Positions 1 through 7,733 are shown, counted from the first letter of the stretch. The stretch: 10,713 bases of DNA from Spirochaetales bacterium (GCA_003233545.1 QILZ01000173.1:1-10713); one strand, 5' to 3'. Notes: a model not told the origin generated them from the letters alone. Translations and numbers: made by a program.

Positions 1-211
1 TGTATTTGTCTGCGAGTAAAGAATGAACGATAGGACTTAACTGTTCAGGTGAAAGTTTTTTATCCTCGAGTAACGGCAAAAGAATATCAGCGAGATTCTC
101 ATTGTCTTCCAGGCTGCTAATGATATTCATGACTTCTTTAAAATGGCGTAACGATTTATTAAACCCGCCACGCGTACTTAAGTTTGAGTAATCGTATATT
201 AACTCTTCCAT
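1..211 (-). CDS. Hypothetical protein, N-terminal 70 codons only (runs off left edge)
   Basis: An open frame begins with ATG at 209-211 and stays open to the window edge, giving 70 complete codons (MEELIYDYSNLST...HSLLADKY). The sequence AGTACTGGAAAGGAATAAA precedes the ATG and contains a usable Shine-Dalgarno (GGAAAGGA), which supports this start. The visible part is soluble, leucine-rich and probably mostly helical, with no signal peptide and no motif I recognise. It lies downstream of cfpA on the same strand, but a strong terminator hairpin sits between them, so it is probably transcribed separately or only by read-through. The product is unknown. That it is a real gene rests on the RBS and the unbroken frame. 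Confidence 0.65.
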   Translation of the reverse strand, partial: MEELIYDYSNLSTRGGFNKSLRHFKEVMNIISSLEDNENLADILLPLLEDKKLSPEQLSPIVHSLLADKY

Positions 212-239
212 TTTATTCCTTTCCAGTACTTTTTTTACG

Positions 240-269
240 TTTATAAAAGAAAATGGTGACCTTCTACAA
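240..269 (-). promoter_or_regulatory. Weak candidate promoter for the partial left-edge gene
   Basis: On the minus strand TTGTAG (269-264) and TATAAA (245-240) are separated by 18 nt, 29 nt upstream of the ATG at 211. The -10 matches consensus at five of six positions, but the -35 matches at only about half. The -35 would lie in the loop and stem of the cfpA terminator. The gap between the terminator T-tract and the start codon is too short for a promoter elsewhere, which is the main argument for it. Confidence 0.2.
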
Positions 270-277
270 GGTCACCA
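243..277 (-). terminator. Rho-independent terminator of cfpA
   Basis: Positions 254-263 and 268-277 form a perfect 10-bp inverted repeat (TGGTGACCTT / AAGGTCACCA) around a 4-nt loop. Read on the minus strand, the stem is followed at once by a T-rich run, TTTTCTTTT (253-245), the classic intrinsic terminator layout. It starts 17 nt past the cfpA stop codon. The plus side of the stem has no T-run, so it should act only on minus-strand transcripts. Confidence 0.85.
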
Positions 278-294
278 CTAACTATTTTAAACTG

Positions 295-2280
295 TTAGAT
301 CTCTTTAAGATCACCGTCCTCCTGTTTTTTCCCGGAACGTTTTCTCCCCCGTTTCGGCGTAACATCTACAACACCTGTTTTTGTGCTTTCCGTACCGGAT
401 CCGGAAGGTTCGTTAAGCATATCAAGATAATCATTCCCCTCTTCCTCGGTACCGGTCGAAAATGACTGCGCAATATCTTCCCTTACTGTAGAACGTCTTC
501 GTGAAAAAGCTGCAAATGCCGCATCCTGAAAACCCTTCGACACTCCGTGAAGGAATTCATTAAGCACATTCGCCATACCATCGAGAGTCGCTTTTTTCCT
601 TTTGATAGATGTTATATCGACATCAAGAAGAAGTCCCGGCTGAATATGATAAGGATTAATCATATAATCGAATCTATTAAACTCATATTCGAGGAAGGTT
701 AATCTCTCCTCCATTACCCTTCGCTGGATAGGATACTTGTATGCATACATCTTCTGCAGTTTTTCACGCATTAAAATCAACCGTCTTTTTATTTTATCCT
801 TTTCGAAGACATATGTGCGGTTCATTCTTTCGACTTCGGTATCTGCAGGCTTTGTAAAAGATATTTCATCCCAGCTTTTTTCTATATCTTCATATATGGG
901 ATCACCTGTTCTCGCTTTTATCTTGTTCTTAATCTTGTTCCTGTATCTTCTTGCAAGATCATTAAAATCAACAACACCTCTTAAGAATTTAGAATCCTCA
1001 TAAACCATCCCGAGAACATCCCAGAGATGCTGAACTTCGACCTCGAAAGATGTTGCCTGAACATCGTATGCTTTTCTCTCTTCGAGAAGCTGAGCCTGAT
1101 CGTAATACTTCATTCTTATCTCGTACCGTTCATCCGGAAGCTGCTTCGAGTCGGTATCTTCATACTCGCGCAGGACCATTTCACGTGCATTCTTTAGATT
1201 TTCAACATACTGATACCCCATCTTGGATGTATCGAGAATAGAAGTAATCGAATTTATTGCAGTATTAAAACCGCGGTTACGTATATTTTCCAGGTCCATG
1301 ATCTTCTTTAAATTCTCCCGAACATTAATAGGATCGAAATCTTCGGGATCTATTTCCGCTCTTAAACCCTCGATCTTGTCCATTAAGCTCTTTGCAAAGA
1401 ATGAGTATCTCTTCGATTTCGGGTCATCCTGCTCGTCCGAGGTGTATTTTTCCACTCTTTTCATTTTCTCGAATATAATCTCACTATCCGCCATCTCTTC
1501 TTTGCCTTCATCGATAAGCTGATCTTTAAGCTGCTCTATCTCTTTATCGATAAGATCAATAATATTTTTTGAAATGAGATCTTTAATGAGGAATTCCACT
1601 GTAACCTGATAATGGAAAATCGGACTTATCAACTCGGAATCAAGGATGTTAACGGAAAGTTTAACATCGGTTACTGTTTTAGGCTTACTGATATTGTCTT
1701 TAAACGCACACTTTACAATAGAATAAGCATTCTCGCCTCTTATAAACGCACCGACATCCGTCTTCTGTCTGAGTAAAGAGTTCGTAAGGTTTTCAAGATC
1801 ATTAATACCACGTTGTATATGCCCCTGCAGATGCCCGTACATATTTACTATGGATTTTTCGATTTCACCCGTATTAAACTTATCGACTCCTCCGACCTGA
1901 TCGAGTAAAGCTGCAATTTCTTTCGGGGTGTATCTGGCGAGAGCTTTCATTTCTTCTTTGTCAATGAAATTCCTCACCTTTTTAACCATTTCATCTTCGG
2001 TTGTTACGATATACCTGTTGAACATGTTCTGGTAATTCTGGTTAAAGTAGCTGTAAAGCTTTTCCTTTAAACCGCCCATAATATCTACTTTTTCAAGTAC
2101 ATCCTTGGGAAGCCTGGTTGTGATATGATTCATAACCTTATCTACTTCTTCACTCAAGAGAAGGTCCACTTCTGCCTGTTGATCACGAAATTCCTGGGCC
2201 AGAGAGTTCCTGGAACCTACTGCACTCGGCTTCTCGGGATGGAAAACATTCGGACTTTTAGGTAGGTCTATACTTGCCAT
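295..2280 (-). CDS. cfpA: Cytoplasmic filament protein CfpA
   Basis: The 661-aa protein is recognised as CfpA, the subunit of the ribbon-like cytoplasmic filaments that run along the inside of the cell beneath the periplasmic flagella of treponemes and are linked to cell division and shape. Its size (about 77 kDa) fits the known protein of roughly 78 kDa. It has no signal peptide or membrane segment. The chain is highly charged and helical, with coiled-coil-like stretches at about 225-300 and 480-560. The C-terminal block MINPYHIQPGLLLDVDITSI followed by the GFQDAAFAAFSRRRS region looks typical of the family, and the last ~40 residues form a low-complexity acidic/lysine tail. The start is firm: AGGAGGAGA sits 7-9 nt before the ATG. 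Its own promoter and terminator suggest a single-gene, strongly expressed unit. The assignment is from sequence memory, not an alignment. Confidence 0.88.
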   Translation of the reverse strand: MASIDLPKSPNVFHPEKPSAVGSRNSLAQEFRDQQAEVDLLLSEEVDKVMNHITTRLPKDVLEKVDIMGGLKEKLYSYFNQNYQNMFNRYIVTTEDEMVKKVRNFIDKEEMKALARYTPKEIAALLDQVGGVDKFNTGEIEKSIVNMYGHLQGHIQRGINDLENLTNSLLRQKTDVGAFIRGENAYSIVKCAFKDNISKPKTVTDVKLSVNILDSELISPIFHYQVTVEFLIKDLISKNIIDLIDKEIEQLKDQLIDEGKEEMADSEIIFEKMKRVEKYTSDEQDDPKSKRYSFFAKSLMDKIEGLRAEIDPEDFDPINVRENLKKIMDLENIRNRGFNTAINSITSILDTSKMGYQYVENLKNAREMVLREYEDTDSKQLPDERYEIRMKYYDQAQLLEERKAYDVQATSFEVEVQHLWDVLGMVYEDSKFLRGVVDFNDLARRYRNKIKNKIKARTGDPIYEDIEKSWDEISFTKPADTEVERMNRTYVFEKDKIKRRLILMREKLQKMYAYKYPIQRRVMEERLTFLEYEFNRFDYMINPYHIQPGLLLDVDITSIKRKKATLDGMANVLNEFLHGVSKGFQDAAFAAFSRRRSTVREDIAQSFSTGTEEEGNDYLDMLNEPSGSGTESTKTGVVDVTPKRGRKRSGKKQEDGDLKEI

Positions 2281-2286
2281 AATAAA

Positions 2287-2295
2287 TCTCCTCCT
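2287..2295 (-). promoter_or_regulatory. Strong ribosome binding site of cfpA
   Basis: The minus strand reads AGGAGGAGA, fully complementary to the 16S anti-Shine-Dalgarno, 6-9 nt before the cfpA ATG. It is the best RBS in the window together with that of the LapA-like gene, as expected for an abundant structural protein. Confidence 0.8.
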
Positions 2296-2319
2296 AATAG
2301 TATTATCTACTTACTACAC

Positions 2320-2347
2320 ATTATTCACAACAGTAATAAAATGTAAA
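2320..2347 (-). promoter_or_regulatory. Candidate sigma-70-type promoter of cfpA
   Basis: On the minus strand TTTACA (2347-2342) and AATAAT (2325-2320) are separated by 16 nt. Each hexamer differs from consensus at one position. Transcription would start near 2313, giving a leader of about 33 nt that carries the strong RBS. It lies in the 146-bp gap shared with the divergent vWA gene. Prediction is by eye only. Confidence 0.45.
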
Positions 2348-2426
2348 GCATAATTTTTTTCTACCACTTTTATTTTAACGTAATTTGTTGCATTCTACAA
2401 GTATAAAAATATTAAGGAGAGGAAAA

Positions 2427-3824
2427 ATGTTAAGAATAAAAAGTGTTTCAATCCTTATCATTCTGATTTTACTCATTTTAACTACCAGTACCGTTTACTC
2501 CGATAAAAGAACGGAGAATATAGACATTATAATTGCTCTCGACAAATCACTGTCTATGGTCGGAAAAATCGATGCTGTCAAGGATTATGTAAACAAGTAT
2601 ATTGTAGATGAGATGATTATACCCGGAGATTATCTTTTGATAATCGGTTTTTACGGAAAAACAGACATTCTGGTATCTCAAAAGATCAAAAACGGTAATG
2701 ATAAAATCCTGATTAAACGTATCGTGTCAAAAATCAAAGCCGACGGGCATTTTACGGATATCGGAAATGCACTCGATGAGGTAAGGAAACAGTTAAAAAA
2801 ATATTCGAATGATAAAAGAAGAAAATATGTTCTTCTGATAACGGACGGAAAACAGGAAGCTCCGCCTTCCAGCAAATATTACTCTCCGAACGGAAAGTTC
2901 AATCATGAATTTCTGAAAAACACAAAGATTATACAGATGAAGGGCTGGAAAATAGAAGTTCTCGGCATCGGAACGGAAACCGCCGCAAAAGAACTTGCAC
3001 GGCAAATTTCCGGCGGCTATACACAGATTTCGGAAAAACCGACCGGAGAGGAGATTAAATCCGGAATAAAAAATCTGCTGTCGTCCATTAAGATTATCGA
3101 AAAGCCTGAAATAATAAGAATAAATGATTCCGGAAAAGGCAAATTTCGGCTTAAGTTAAAGAGTTCGGGTTATAAAACCGGGCAGAGCCTTACAATAACC
3201 GGTATTCATATACGGTCGGAATTTTTACCCGAAGCCAACATACTCAGCGGAAATATTACAAAAATAATTAATTCGAAAAAAGAAACAGAGCTGTTAATTC
3301 CGGTCAGAGTTATTAAAAAAGCGGCTCCCGGCAATTACAAAACAACACTTGTATTTAACTTTAAAGGAAATATAAGATTTTTACCTTCTGCTTTTAACAC
3401 TACAATGCATTTCGAAACATTTATGGAATCTTATCTCTGGATTATTATCATAATAGCTGTTATTATTCTTGCTGTTATTATTCTTATTATTTTAAAACTT
3501 GCCGGAGTATCAGGTAAAAAAAGTGTAAAATTCAGAGTGGTTATTGAAGAAACCCCTTTAAAGAAGGGGAAAGATACATTCGGAGTAACGGAAGGTTCGG
3601 ATTTGTTTTTGAATGAGAGCGGTGGAATGATTTCTTTAACAGAGAGAAAAACACCTAAAAGCATTGCCCGGTTTACTGCGCGAAGTTCCCGTCTTGTAAT
3701 ATCCGTTTTGAATAACCTTAGTTTTCCGGATTTAAAGGAAATACCGGATAATGCTCTGGGCCGTGCTTTTAAAGTCCGTTCTGAAAACGGAAGGGACATT
3801 CATTTTCGGTTAGAGGTTGTATAA
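2427..3824 (+). CDS. Exported membrane-anchored von Willebrand factor A (vWA) domain protein
   Basis: The 465-aa protein has an N-terminal signal peptide (about 1-25, cleavage likely after VYS), a vWA domain (about 31-220), a beta-rich linker (about 225-330), one strong Ile-rich membrane helix (about 336-358) and a C-terminal ~105-aa domain I do not recognise. The metal-ion-dependent adhesion site is complete: DKSLS (D39, S41, S43), T110 and D140-G141. vWA domains bind protein partners through the metal; this topology puts the vWA outside the inner membrane and the C-terminal domain on the other side. The ATG at 2427 is chosen because AAGGAG (2414-2419) lies 7 nt upstream and the signal peptide then begins properly. 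A TTG at 2385 would add 14 residues that spoil it. It is the first gene of a plus-strand run, divergent from cfpA. T. pallidum also has a vWA protein (Tp0750) close to cfpA by my recollection. Confidence 0.85.
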   Translation: MLRIKSVSILIILILLILTTSTVYSDKRTENIDIIIALDKSLSMVGKIDAVKDYVNKYIVDEMIIPGDYLLIIGFYGKTDILVSQKIKNGNDKILIKRIVSKIKADGHFTDIGNALDEVRKQLKKYSNDKRRKYVLLITDGKQEAPPSSKYYSPNGKFNHEFLKNTKIIQMKGWKIEVLGIGTETAAKELARQISGGYTQISEKPTGEEIKSGIKNLLSSIKIIEKPEIIRINDSGKGKFRLKLKSSGYKTGQSLTITGIHIRSEFLPEANILSGNITKIINSKKETELLIPVRVIKKAAPGNYKTTLVFNFKGNIRFLPSAFNTTMHFETFMESYLWIIIIIAVIILAVIILIILKLAGVSGKKSVKFRVVIEETPLKKGKDTFGVTEGSDLFLNESGGMISLTERKTPKSIARFTARSSRLVISVLNNLSFPDLKEIPDNALGRAFKVRSENGRDIHFRLEVV

Positions 3825-3829
3825 CAGTA

Positions 3830-4987
3830 TTGGAAAATATATCGTTTTATCTATTCGATAATGGTCCTCCGAAAAAAATACCCGGATTTAAAAAGGGAAT
3901 ATCCCTGCTTTCCTTTCCTTTCTGGGGTGATTATTTTTTTCTTGATTTTACAATTTTGAATTGGAAGAGTGTACGTGATGACAGTTCCAACCTGTTCATT
4001 GTTTTAGAGGGGATAAATGACAGGTCCCTGCTTGCTGTTTCCGAGAGATTAAATTCCGGCTTTCCCGAATTACTAAGACTCGACAATGGTATCGAAGTTT
4101 TTCTGGACAGCCTTAAGAGGAACCATTCGGATTATGTTTTCCTTGGAACATCATCGAATGTCTGTATAATTGATTTCAACAAATTATTCGACATTGCTGA
4201 AAAGGCCAATAATAATATTATAAAATTATCCATCGGCAGCATTCCTGTCGATCTCTACATTGCAGAACGAAAAGAACTCGTTAAACTAATAATGAAAAAC
4301 AGAAGAAAACTTGCAGGAACAGACGGTATTATCGACTATCTGTTCGACAGGATATTATTAACCGACTTTACCGTTATGGAGAATCTGGAAGGGACGTTAT
4401 TTTTCAGGAACAACCTGATGCAGATTTACAGAAGCAATATGTGGCTTATCGAAAATATCGGGTCTGTATTTTCATTAGAGATTCAAAATAAATTAAACAG
4501 TATTATTAATATAAACGCCGAATCGTTTGTGTCCGGAGACGGTTTCGTCCGTAATTCCGTTCTGTCTTCCCGTGTCGAAATTAAAGGATCAGCGGAGAAT
4601 TCGATAATTTTCCCGGGAGTCAGAATAGGGAAAAACAGCAGGGTTATTAATTCGGTACTTATGAGCGGTAATAATATAGGAGATAATTCCCTTATCAGCA
4701 ATACAATTATTTTTCCCTCTATAAACGACCATCTTTTGCCCGAAACTACGATTGGAGAGGGTGTTACAATAGGAAATGAACGAAGTTCCGTAATAAATCG
4801 TAGATATCCGGAGCAGATAAATTCCGGTATAACTGTTTTAGGTTTTAATCCCGAAATTCCGGATGGTTATCAGGTAGAAGCGGGATGTTATATAGGACCC
4901 GATGTGCCCTTTGAAAAATTAAGAAGGCATAATAAACTTACAAAGGGAAGCAGTATTTTTTCAGGGGAGAATAATGATGATTTTTAA
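3830..4987 (+). CDS. GlgD/GlgC-like nucleotidyltransferase-family protein, probably catalytically inactive
   Basis: The 385-aa product has the overall plan of ADP-glucose pyrophosphorylase-type proteins: an N-terminal Rossmann-like part (about 1-200), then a left-handed beta-helix of hexapeptide turns (about 232-316, e.g. SVLSSRVEIKGSAENSIIFP). The join LFFRNNLMQIYRSNMW (190-205) closely resembles the GlgC/GlgD signature in which a subunit is told to make its sugar nucleotide 'in the name of N-L-M/L'. The glycine-rich nucleotide-binding loop (GGGxGxRLxPLT) is absent from the N-terminus, and the position of the catalytic GDH motif reads GTSSNV (105-110). This matches GlgD-type regulatory subunits better than active GlgC. 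It probably starts at TTG (3830), 5 nt after the vWA stop; no ATG is available nearby and the RBS is weak, implying translational coupling. It overlaps the next gene by 14 nt. Confidence 0.72.
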   Translation: MENISFYLFDNGPPKKIPGFKKGISLLSFPFWGDYFFLDFTILNWKSVRDDSSNLFIVLEGINDRSLLAVSERLNSGFPELLRLDNGIEVFLDSLKRNHSDYVFLGTSSNVCIIDFNKLFDIAEKANNNIIKLSIGSIPVDLYIAERKELVKLIMKNRRKLAGTDGIIDYLFDRILLTDFTVMENLEGTLFFRNNLMQIYRSNMWLIENIGSVFSLEIQNKLNSIININAESFVSGDGFVRNSVLSSRVEIKGSAENSIIFPGVRIGKNSRVINSVLMSGNNIGDNSLISNTIIFPSINDHLLPETTIGEGVTIGNERSSVINRRYPEQINSGITVLGFNPEIPDGYQVEAGCYIGPDVPFEKLRRHNKLTKGSSIFSGENNDDF

Positions 4988-5954
4988 TTCTATAATCGAT
5001 TTTATTTCCAGACATCAGAAATATATCCTCTCCGCACACGAAACACCTGACGGAGATGCAATCGGAAGTGAATACGCAATGCTGAAGGCTCTGCAGAAAT
5101 TGGGAAAAGAAGCGAAAATATTTAATGCCGACCCTACACCGAGAAAGTTTAAATTTATCGACACCGAAAATGAAATTATTGTTCTGGAAAATGAAAATCA
5201 AATTCCTGAGGATATAGAAGATTATGTACTTTTAATTCTGGATACAAACGATAAAAACAACATCGGTCAGATTTCCGAAATGATTTTACCAAGAGTAAAA
5301 GATTATTTTATAATCGATCATCATGAAAGCGAAGAAGACCTGCTTGTGCAGAATATAATTCAAAAAAGTGCTTCATCCACAGCAGAAATCCTCTATCTTC
5401 TCTTTAAAAGCATGAATATAGAGATCGATATTCAAATTGCACAGGCACTTTTCATGGCAATAGTTTATGATACCGGTTCCTTTATATATCCGAAGACAAC
5501 CGCAATCACCTTTGAGATTGCACGCGACCTGGTCTCTATCGGTGTAAACCCCAATCGTATCCACAGTAAAGTATATGAAAGCAACTCAATATCGTCGCTT
5601 TTACTGCAGTCAAAAGTTCTTTCTACACTCGAGCTTAAGTATAAAAACAGAGTGGCAATACAGACCATGATGAAAGATATTATCATCGAGTCCGGTGCTC
5701 TGTACGAAGAAGCTGATCAGATAATTAATTTTCCTTTAAGAAGCGAGCAAATACGGGTTTCGATATTCTTTAAAGAAAATATGGATGGTTTATTACGATG
5801 TTCTTTACGTTCCAAAGGTGTTGTAAATGTTGCCGAAATCGCTCAAAGTTTCGGAGGAGGAGGACATAAAACTGCCGCCGGTTTTAAATGCAGAATGAGT
5901 ATAGAGGATACAAAAAAAGCCGTACTAAATAAATTAAAACCGTATTTTATATAA
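4974..5954 (+). CDS. nrnA: DHH/DHHA1 phosphoesterase, NrnA-type oligoribonuclease / pAp phosphatase
   Basis: The 326-aa cytoplasmic protein carries every motif of the family: HETPDGD (H22, D26, D28), LDTND (D90), DHH (115-117), VYDTG (D166), and the DHHA1 glycine motif GGGGHKTAAGF (294-304). Length is close to the B. subtilis enzyme (about 313 aa). NrnA proteins degrade short RNA oligonucleotides (nanoRNA) and often dephosphorylate pAp; some relatives cleave cyclic-di-AMP breakdown products or c-di-AMP, so the exact substrate is open. No extra membrane, PAS or GGDEF region is present, which argues against GdpP. The start is ATG 4974 or the adjacent ATG 4977; AGGGGAG (4963-4969) is 4 nt from the first and 7 nt from the second, so 4977 may be used. 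The overlap with the upstream gene suggests coupled translation. Confidence 0.9.
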   Translation: MMIFNSIIDFISRHQKYILSAHETPDGDAIGSEYAMLKALQKLGKEAKIFNADPTPRKFKFIDTENEIIVLENENQIPEDIEDYVLLILDTNDKNNIGQISEMILPRVKDYFIIDHHESEEDLLVQNIIQKSASSTAEILYLLFKSMNIEIDIQIAQALFMAIVYDTGSFIYPKTTAITFEIARDLVSIGVNPNRIHSKVYESNSISSLLLQSKVLSTLELKYKNRVAIQTMMKDIIIESGALYEEADQIINFPLRSEQIRVSIFFKENMDGLLRCSLRSKGVVNVAEIAQSFGGGGHKTAAGFKCRMSIEDTKKAVLNKLKPYFI

Positions 5955-5963
5955 TTAACCACT

Positions 5964-7733
5964 ATGCATAGAATAAGATTAATTTTTTTAATGATTTCAA
6001 CAGCGGTAATTTTAGCTGCATGTAACTACAAACCCGAAAGCAAGCGTATGGATATTAAGAAATCCGAACTTATTATACCACATATAACCGGCAAAGAAAC
6101 CGATAATGATAGTAGTATTTCCGATAAAAATATACCTGATCAATATAATAAAAAACCACGCATTCCCATGGATTCAAAAGACAGGGTGCTCGAGGTACTC
6201 AATGTAAATCTCGACCTCGATGTAACCGATGAACAGATAGTCGTCCTGAAGAACAGCGAAAATTCGAATACACCGTTGCGAATTGTTGTGATAGATTTCG
6301 ACCCGATCAGAAATATATATTTTAAATCATGGGAATCGAAAACAAATGCCGTTAATGCCCATGATTTTACCCTATCGTTAAAAGACCTTGTCGGAGACCA
6401 TAATCTGGAAATAGTGCTTCAGGGAACCAATGGAAACGGAGAGCTGACCATCGATATATTCAGAAAATCACCATCACCGAACGGCCTTGGATTATATTTC
6501 GAGAATATCTGCAGTATTATCTCGAACGGGATTATTGAAATCAAAGAAGTCGAAAGGTCCGAAAGCTATCAATTAGGTCAAAAAAACGGAGTGAGTTTTC
6601 CTATTGTTGCCTACAACCACGACCCTGAATCGAACAATGTCATGGATCTTGTAAAAATGACATATTATTGGAAGTATCCGAAAAATCATTACATTTTGTC
6701 TTCCGTACAGAATATTCCCGGGAAAAAAATAGAGGAAAAACGGCTTAAAGACCTTTTTACCAGCGGTAATGTAAAAACATTCGAAGATTTCTTAAGCGGG
6801 CCGTGGTATTATACAAAGAGCGGAAAACATGCGGAAATTATTTCTTTTTCTCCTAAAAAAAAGAGAATAAACATATATTCACAGAGTGTGGACGAAGTTT
6901 ATATATGGCTGAATTCTTACACCAATATTTATAACCGCTTAAGAATATTAGCCGAGAATGAATCTATTCCCGCTATAAGGAAGGCAATTTCTATAAGAGT
7001 AAGGTCCATTAATGAGATAGATGTAAGTATTCAGGGCACGGACAGATGGGATTTTACAAGCAAGCGTTATATTCGGCTTTCGGCTGACTTACAGAATAAA
7101 CTAATATCAGAAAATGAAGATTCCGGGATTACAGTATCTCCGTTTCATCTTACAGGAGTATTTCGTAACATAACCGAGAAACAGGAGGTAATATTTAAAG
7201 CCCCTCATTATACATGGGTTAAGGCGGGTAAAAAATATTCGGGCGGATATACAATTTACAAATTGAATGACGGGACGTCATCAGAAATTATACTTGAGAT
7301 GATAACACTAAACGATAATGGCATGATTACCGGCAGGCAGACGTATCTTGTTCGATACAGGGAAAAGAAAGAAAAAGATCAGCTCACCAGAACCCTTGCA
7401 CTTACATCGGTGGATATATATATAGGGGGAATCCGGGATATTTCCGAAAAAACCATACAATTTAAACAGATAGAAAACATGCTATTTTACTATGAATCCG
7501 CTGAAACCTTTTTCGGTCAGTCTGTTAATCATCTTCCGGGCGCTTGTAAAATTCCTGACAGGTCCGACAATTACACGATAGTATTTTTTGCCTTTAAGAT
7601 TTACCTCCGTCATATGAGCATTAAAACCGATTTTTTTAAGATCTCTTACAAGGTAATAAGCATTCTCTTTTATACTGAAAGAGCCTGTCTGAATATTGAA
7701 CATTTCAGAACTCTTCTGATTGTTACCGTTTAA
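5964..7733 (+). CDS. Large spirochaetal lipoprotein; 3' end doubtful
   Basis: The frame encodes 589 aa. A basic N-terminus (MHRIR), a hydrophobic stretch and the lipobox LAAC (C20) mark a lipoprotein exported and lipid-modified at C20. After a polar linker (21-72), two short segments, NLDLDVTDEQIVVLK (82-96) and DLVGDHNLEIVLQG (141-154), resemble single FG-GAP/VCBS-type blades. The rest (about 180-505) looks beta-rich, with no family I can name and no HExxH protease motif. The start is fixed by the signal sequence, since no good Shine-Dalgarno precedes it; it follows nrnA by 9 nt. Codons from about 507 onward run antisense to the SPOR domain of the opposing gene, and this tail looks unlike the upstream part. 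The true protein probably ends near residue 495-510 through a missed stop or an indel. Function unknown. Confidence 0.75.
   Translation: MHRIRLIFLMISTAVILAACNYKPESKRMDIKKSELIIPHITGKETDNDSSISDKNIPDQYNKKPRIPMDSKDRVLEVLNVNLDLDVTDEQIVVLKNSENSNTPLRIVVIDFDPIRNIYFKSWESKTNAVNAHDFTLSLKDLVGDHNLEIVLQGTNGNGELTIDIFRKSPSPNGLGLYFENICSIISNGIIEIKEVERSESYQLGQKNGVSFPIVAYNHDPESNNVMDLVKMTYYWKYPKNHYILSSVQNIPGKKIEEKRLKDLFTSGNVKTFEDFLSGPWYYTKSGKHAEIISFSPKKKRINIYSQSVDEVYIWLNSYTNIYNRLRILAENESIPAIRKAISIRVRSINEIDVSIQGTDRWDFTSKRYIRLSADLQNKLISENEDSGITVSPFHLTGVFRNITEKQEVIFKAPHYTWVKAGKKYSGGYTIYKLNDGTSSEIILEMITLNDNGMITGRQTYLVRYREKKEKDQLTRTLALTSVDIYIGGIRDISEKTIQFKQIENMLFYYESAETFFGQSVNHLPGACKIPDRSDNYTIVFFAFKIYLRHMSIKTDFFKISYKVISILFYTERACLNIEHFRTLLIVTV

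Noticed and set aside
253..465. 70-codon plus-strand frame at the cfpA 3' end
   Set aside because: It begins inside the terminator hairpin, has no RBS, and is antisense to cfpA.
2379..2407. TATAAA at 2402-2407 as the -10 of the vWA operon
   Set aside because: No -35 lies at the right distance and the transcript would start on top of the RBS, so I could not place a promoter for this run.
2385..2426. TTG start at 2385 extending the vWA protein by 14 residues
   Set aside because: No Shine-Dalgarno precedes it, it puts RR-containing residues in front of a normal signal peptide, and AAGGAG is perfectly spaced for ATG 2427.
3431..3799. 122-codon minus-strand frame opposite the vWA C-terminus
   Set aside because: It is antisense to a well-supported gene, lacks an RBS, and has the Ile/Thr-repeat look of a shadow of the membrane-helix codons.
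4974..5954. GdpP-type c-di-AMP phosphodiesterase instead of NrnA
   Set aside because: No membrane helices, PAS or GGDEF region precede the DHH domain; the 326-aa length is that of stand-alone NrnA-type proteins.
5964..7733. Calling the lipoprotein pallilysin (Tp0751-like metalloprotease)
   Set aside because: No HExxH motif occurs and the protein is more than twice as long as I remember for Tp0751; only its lipoprotein nature and neighbourhood suggest a link.
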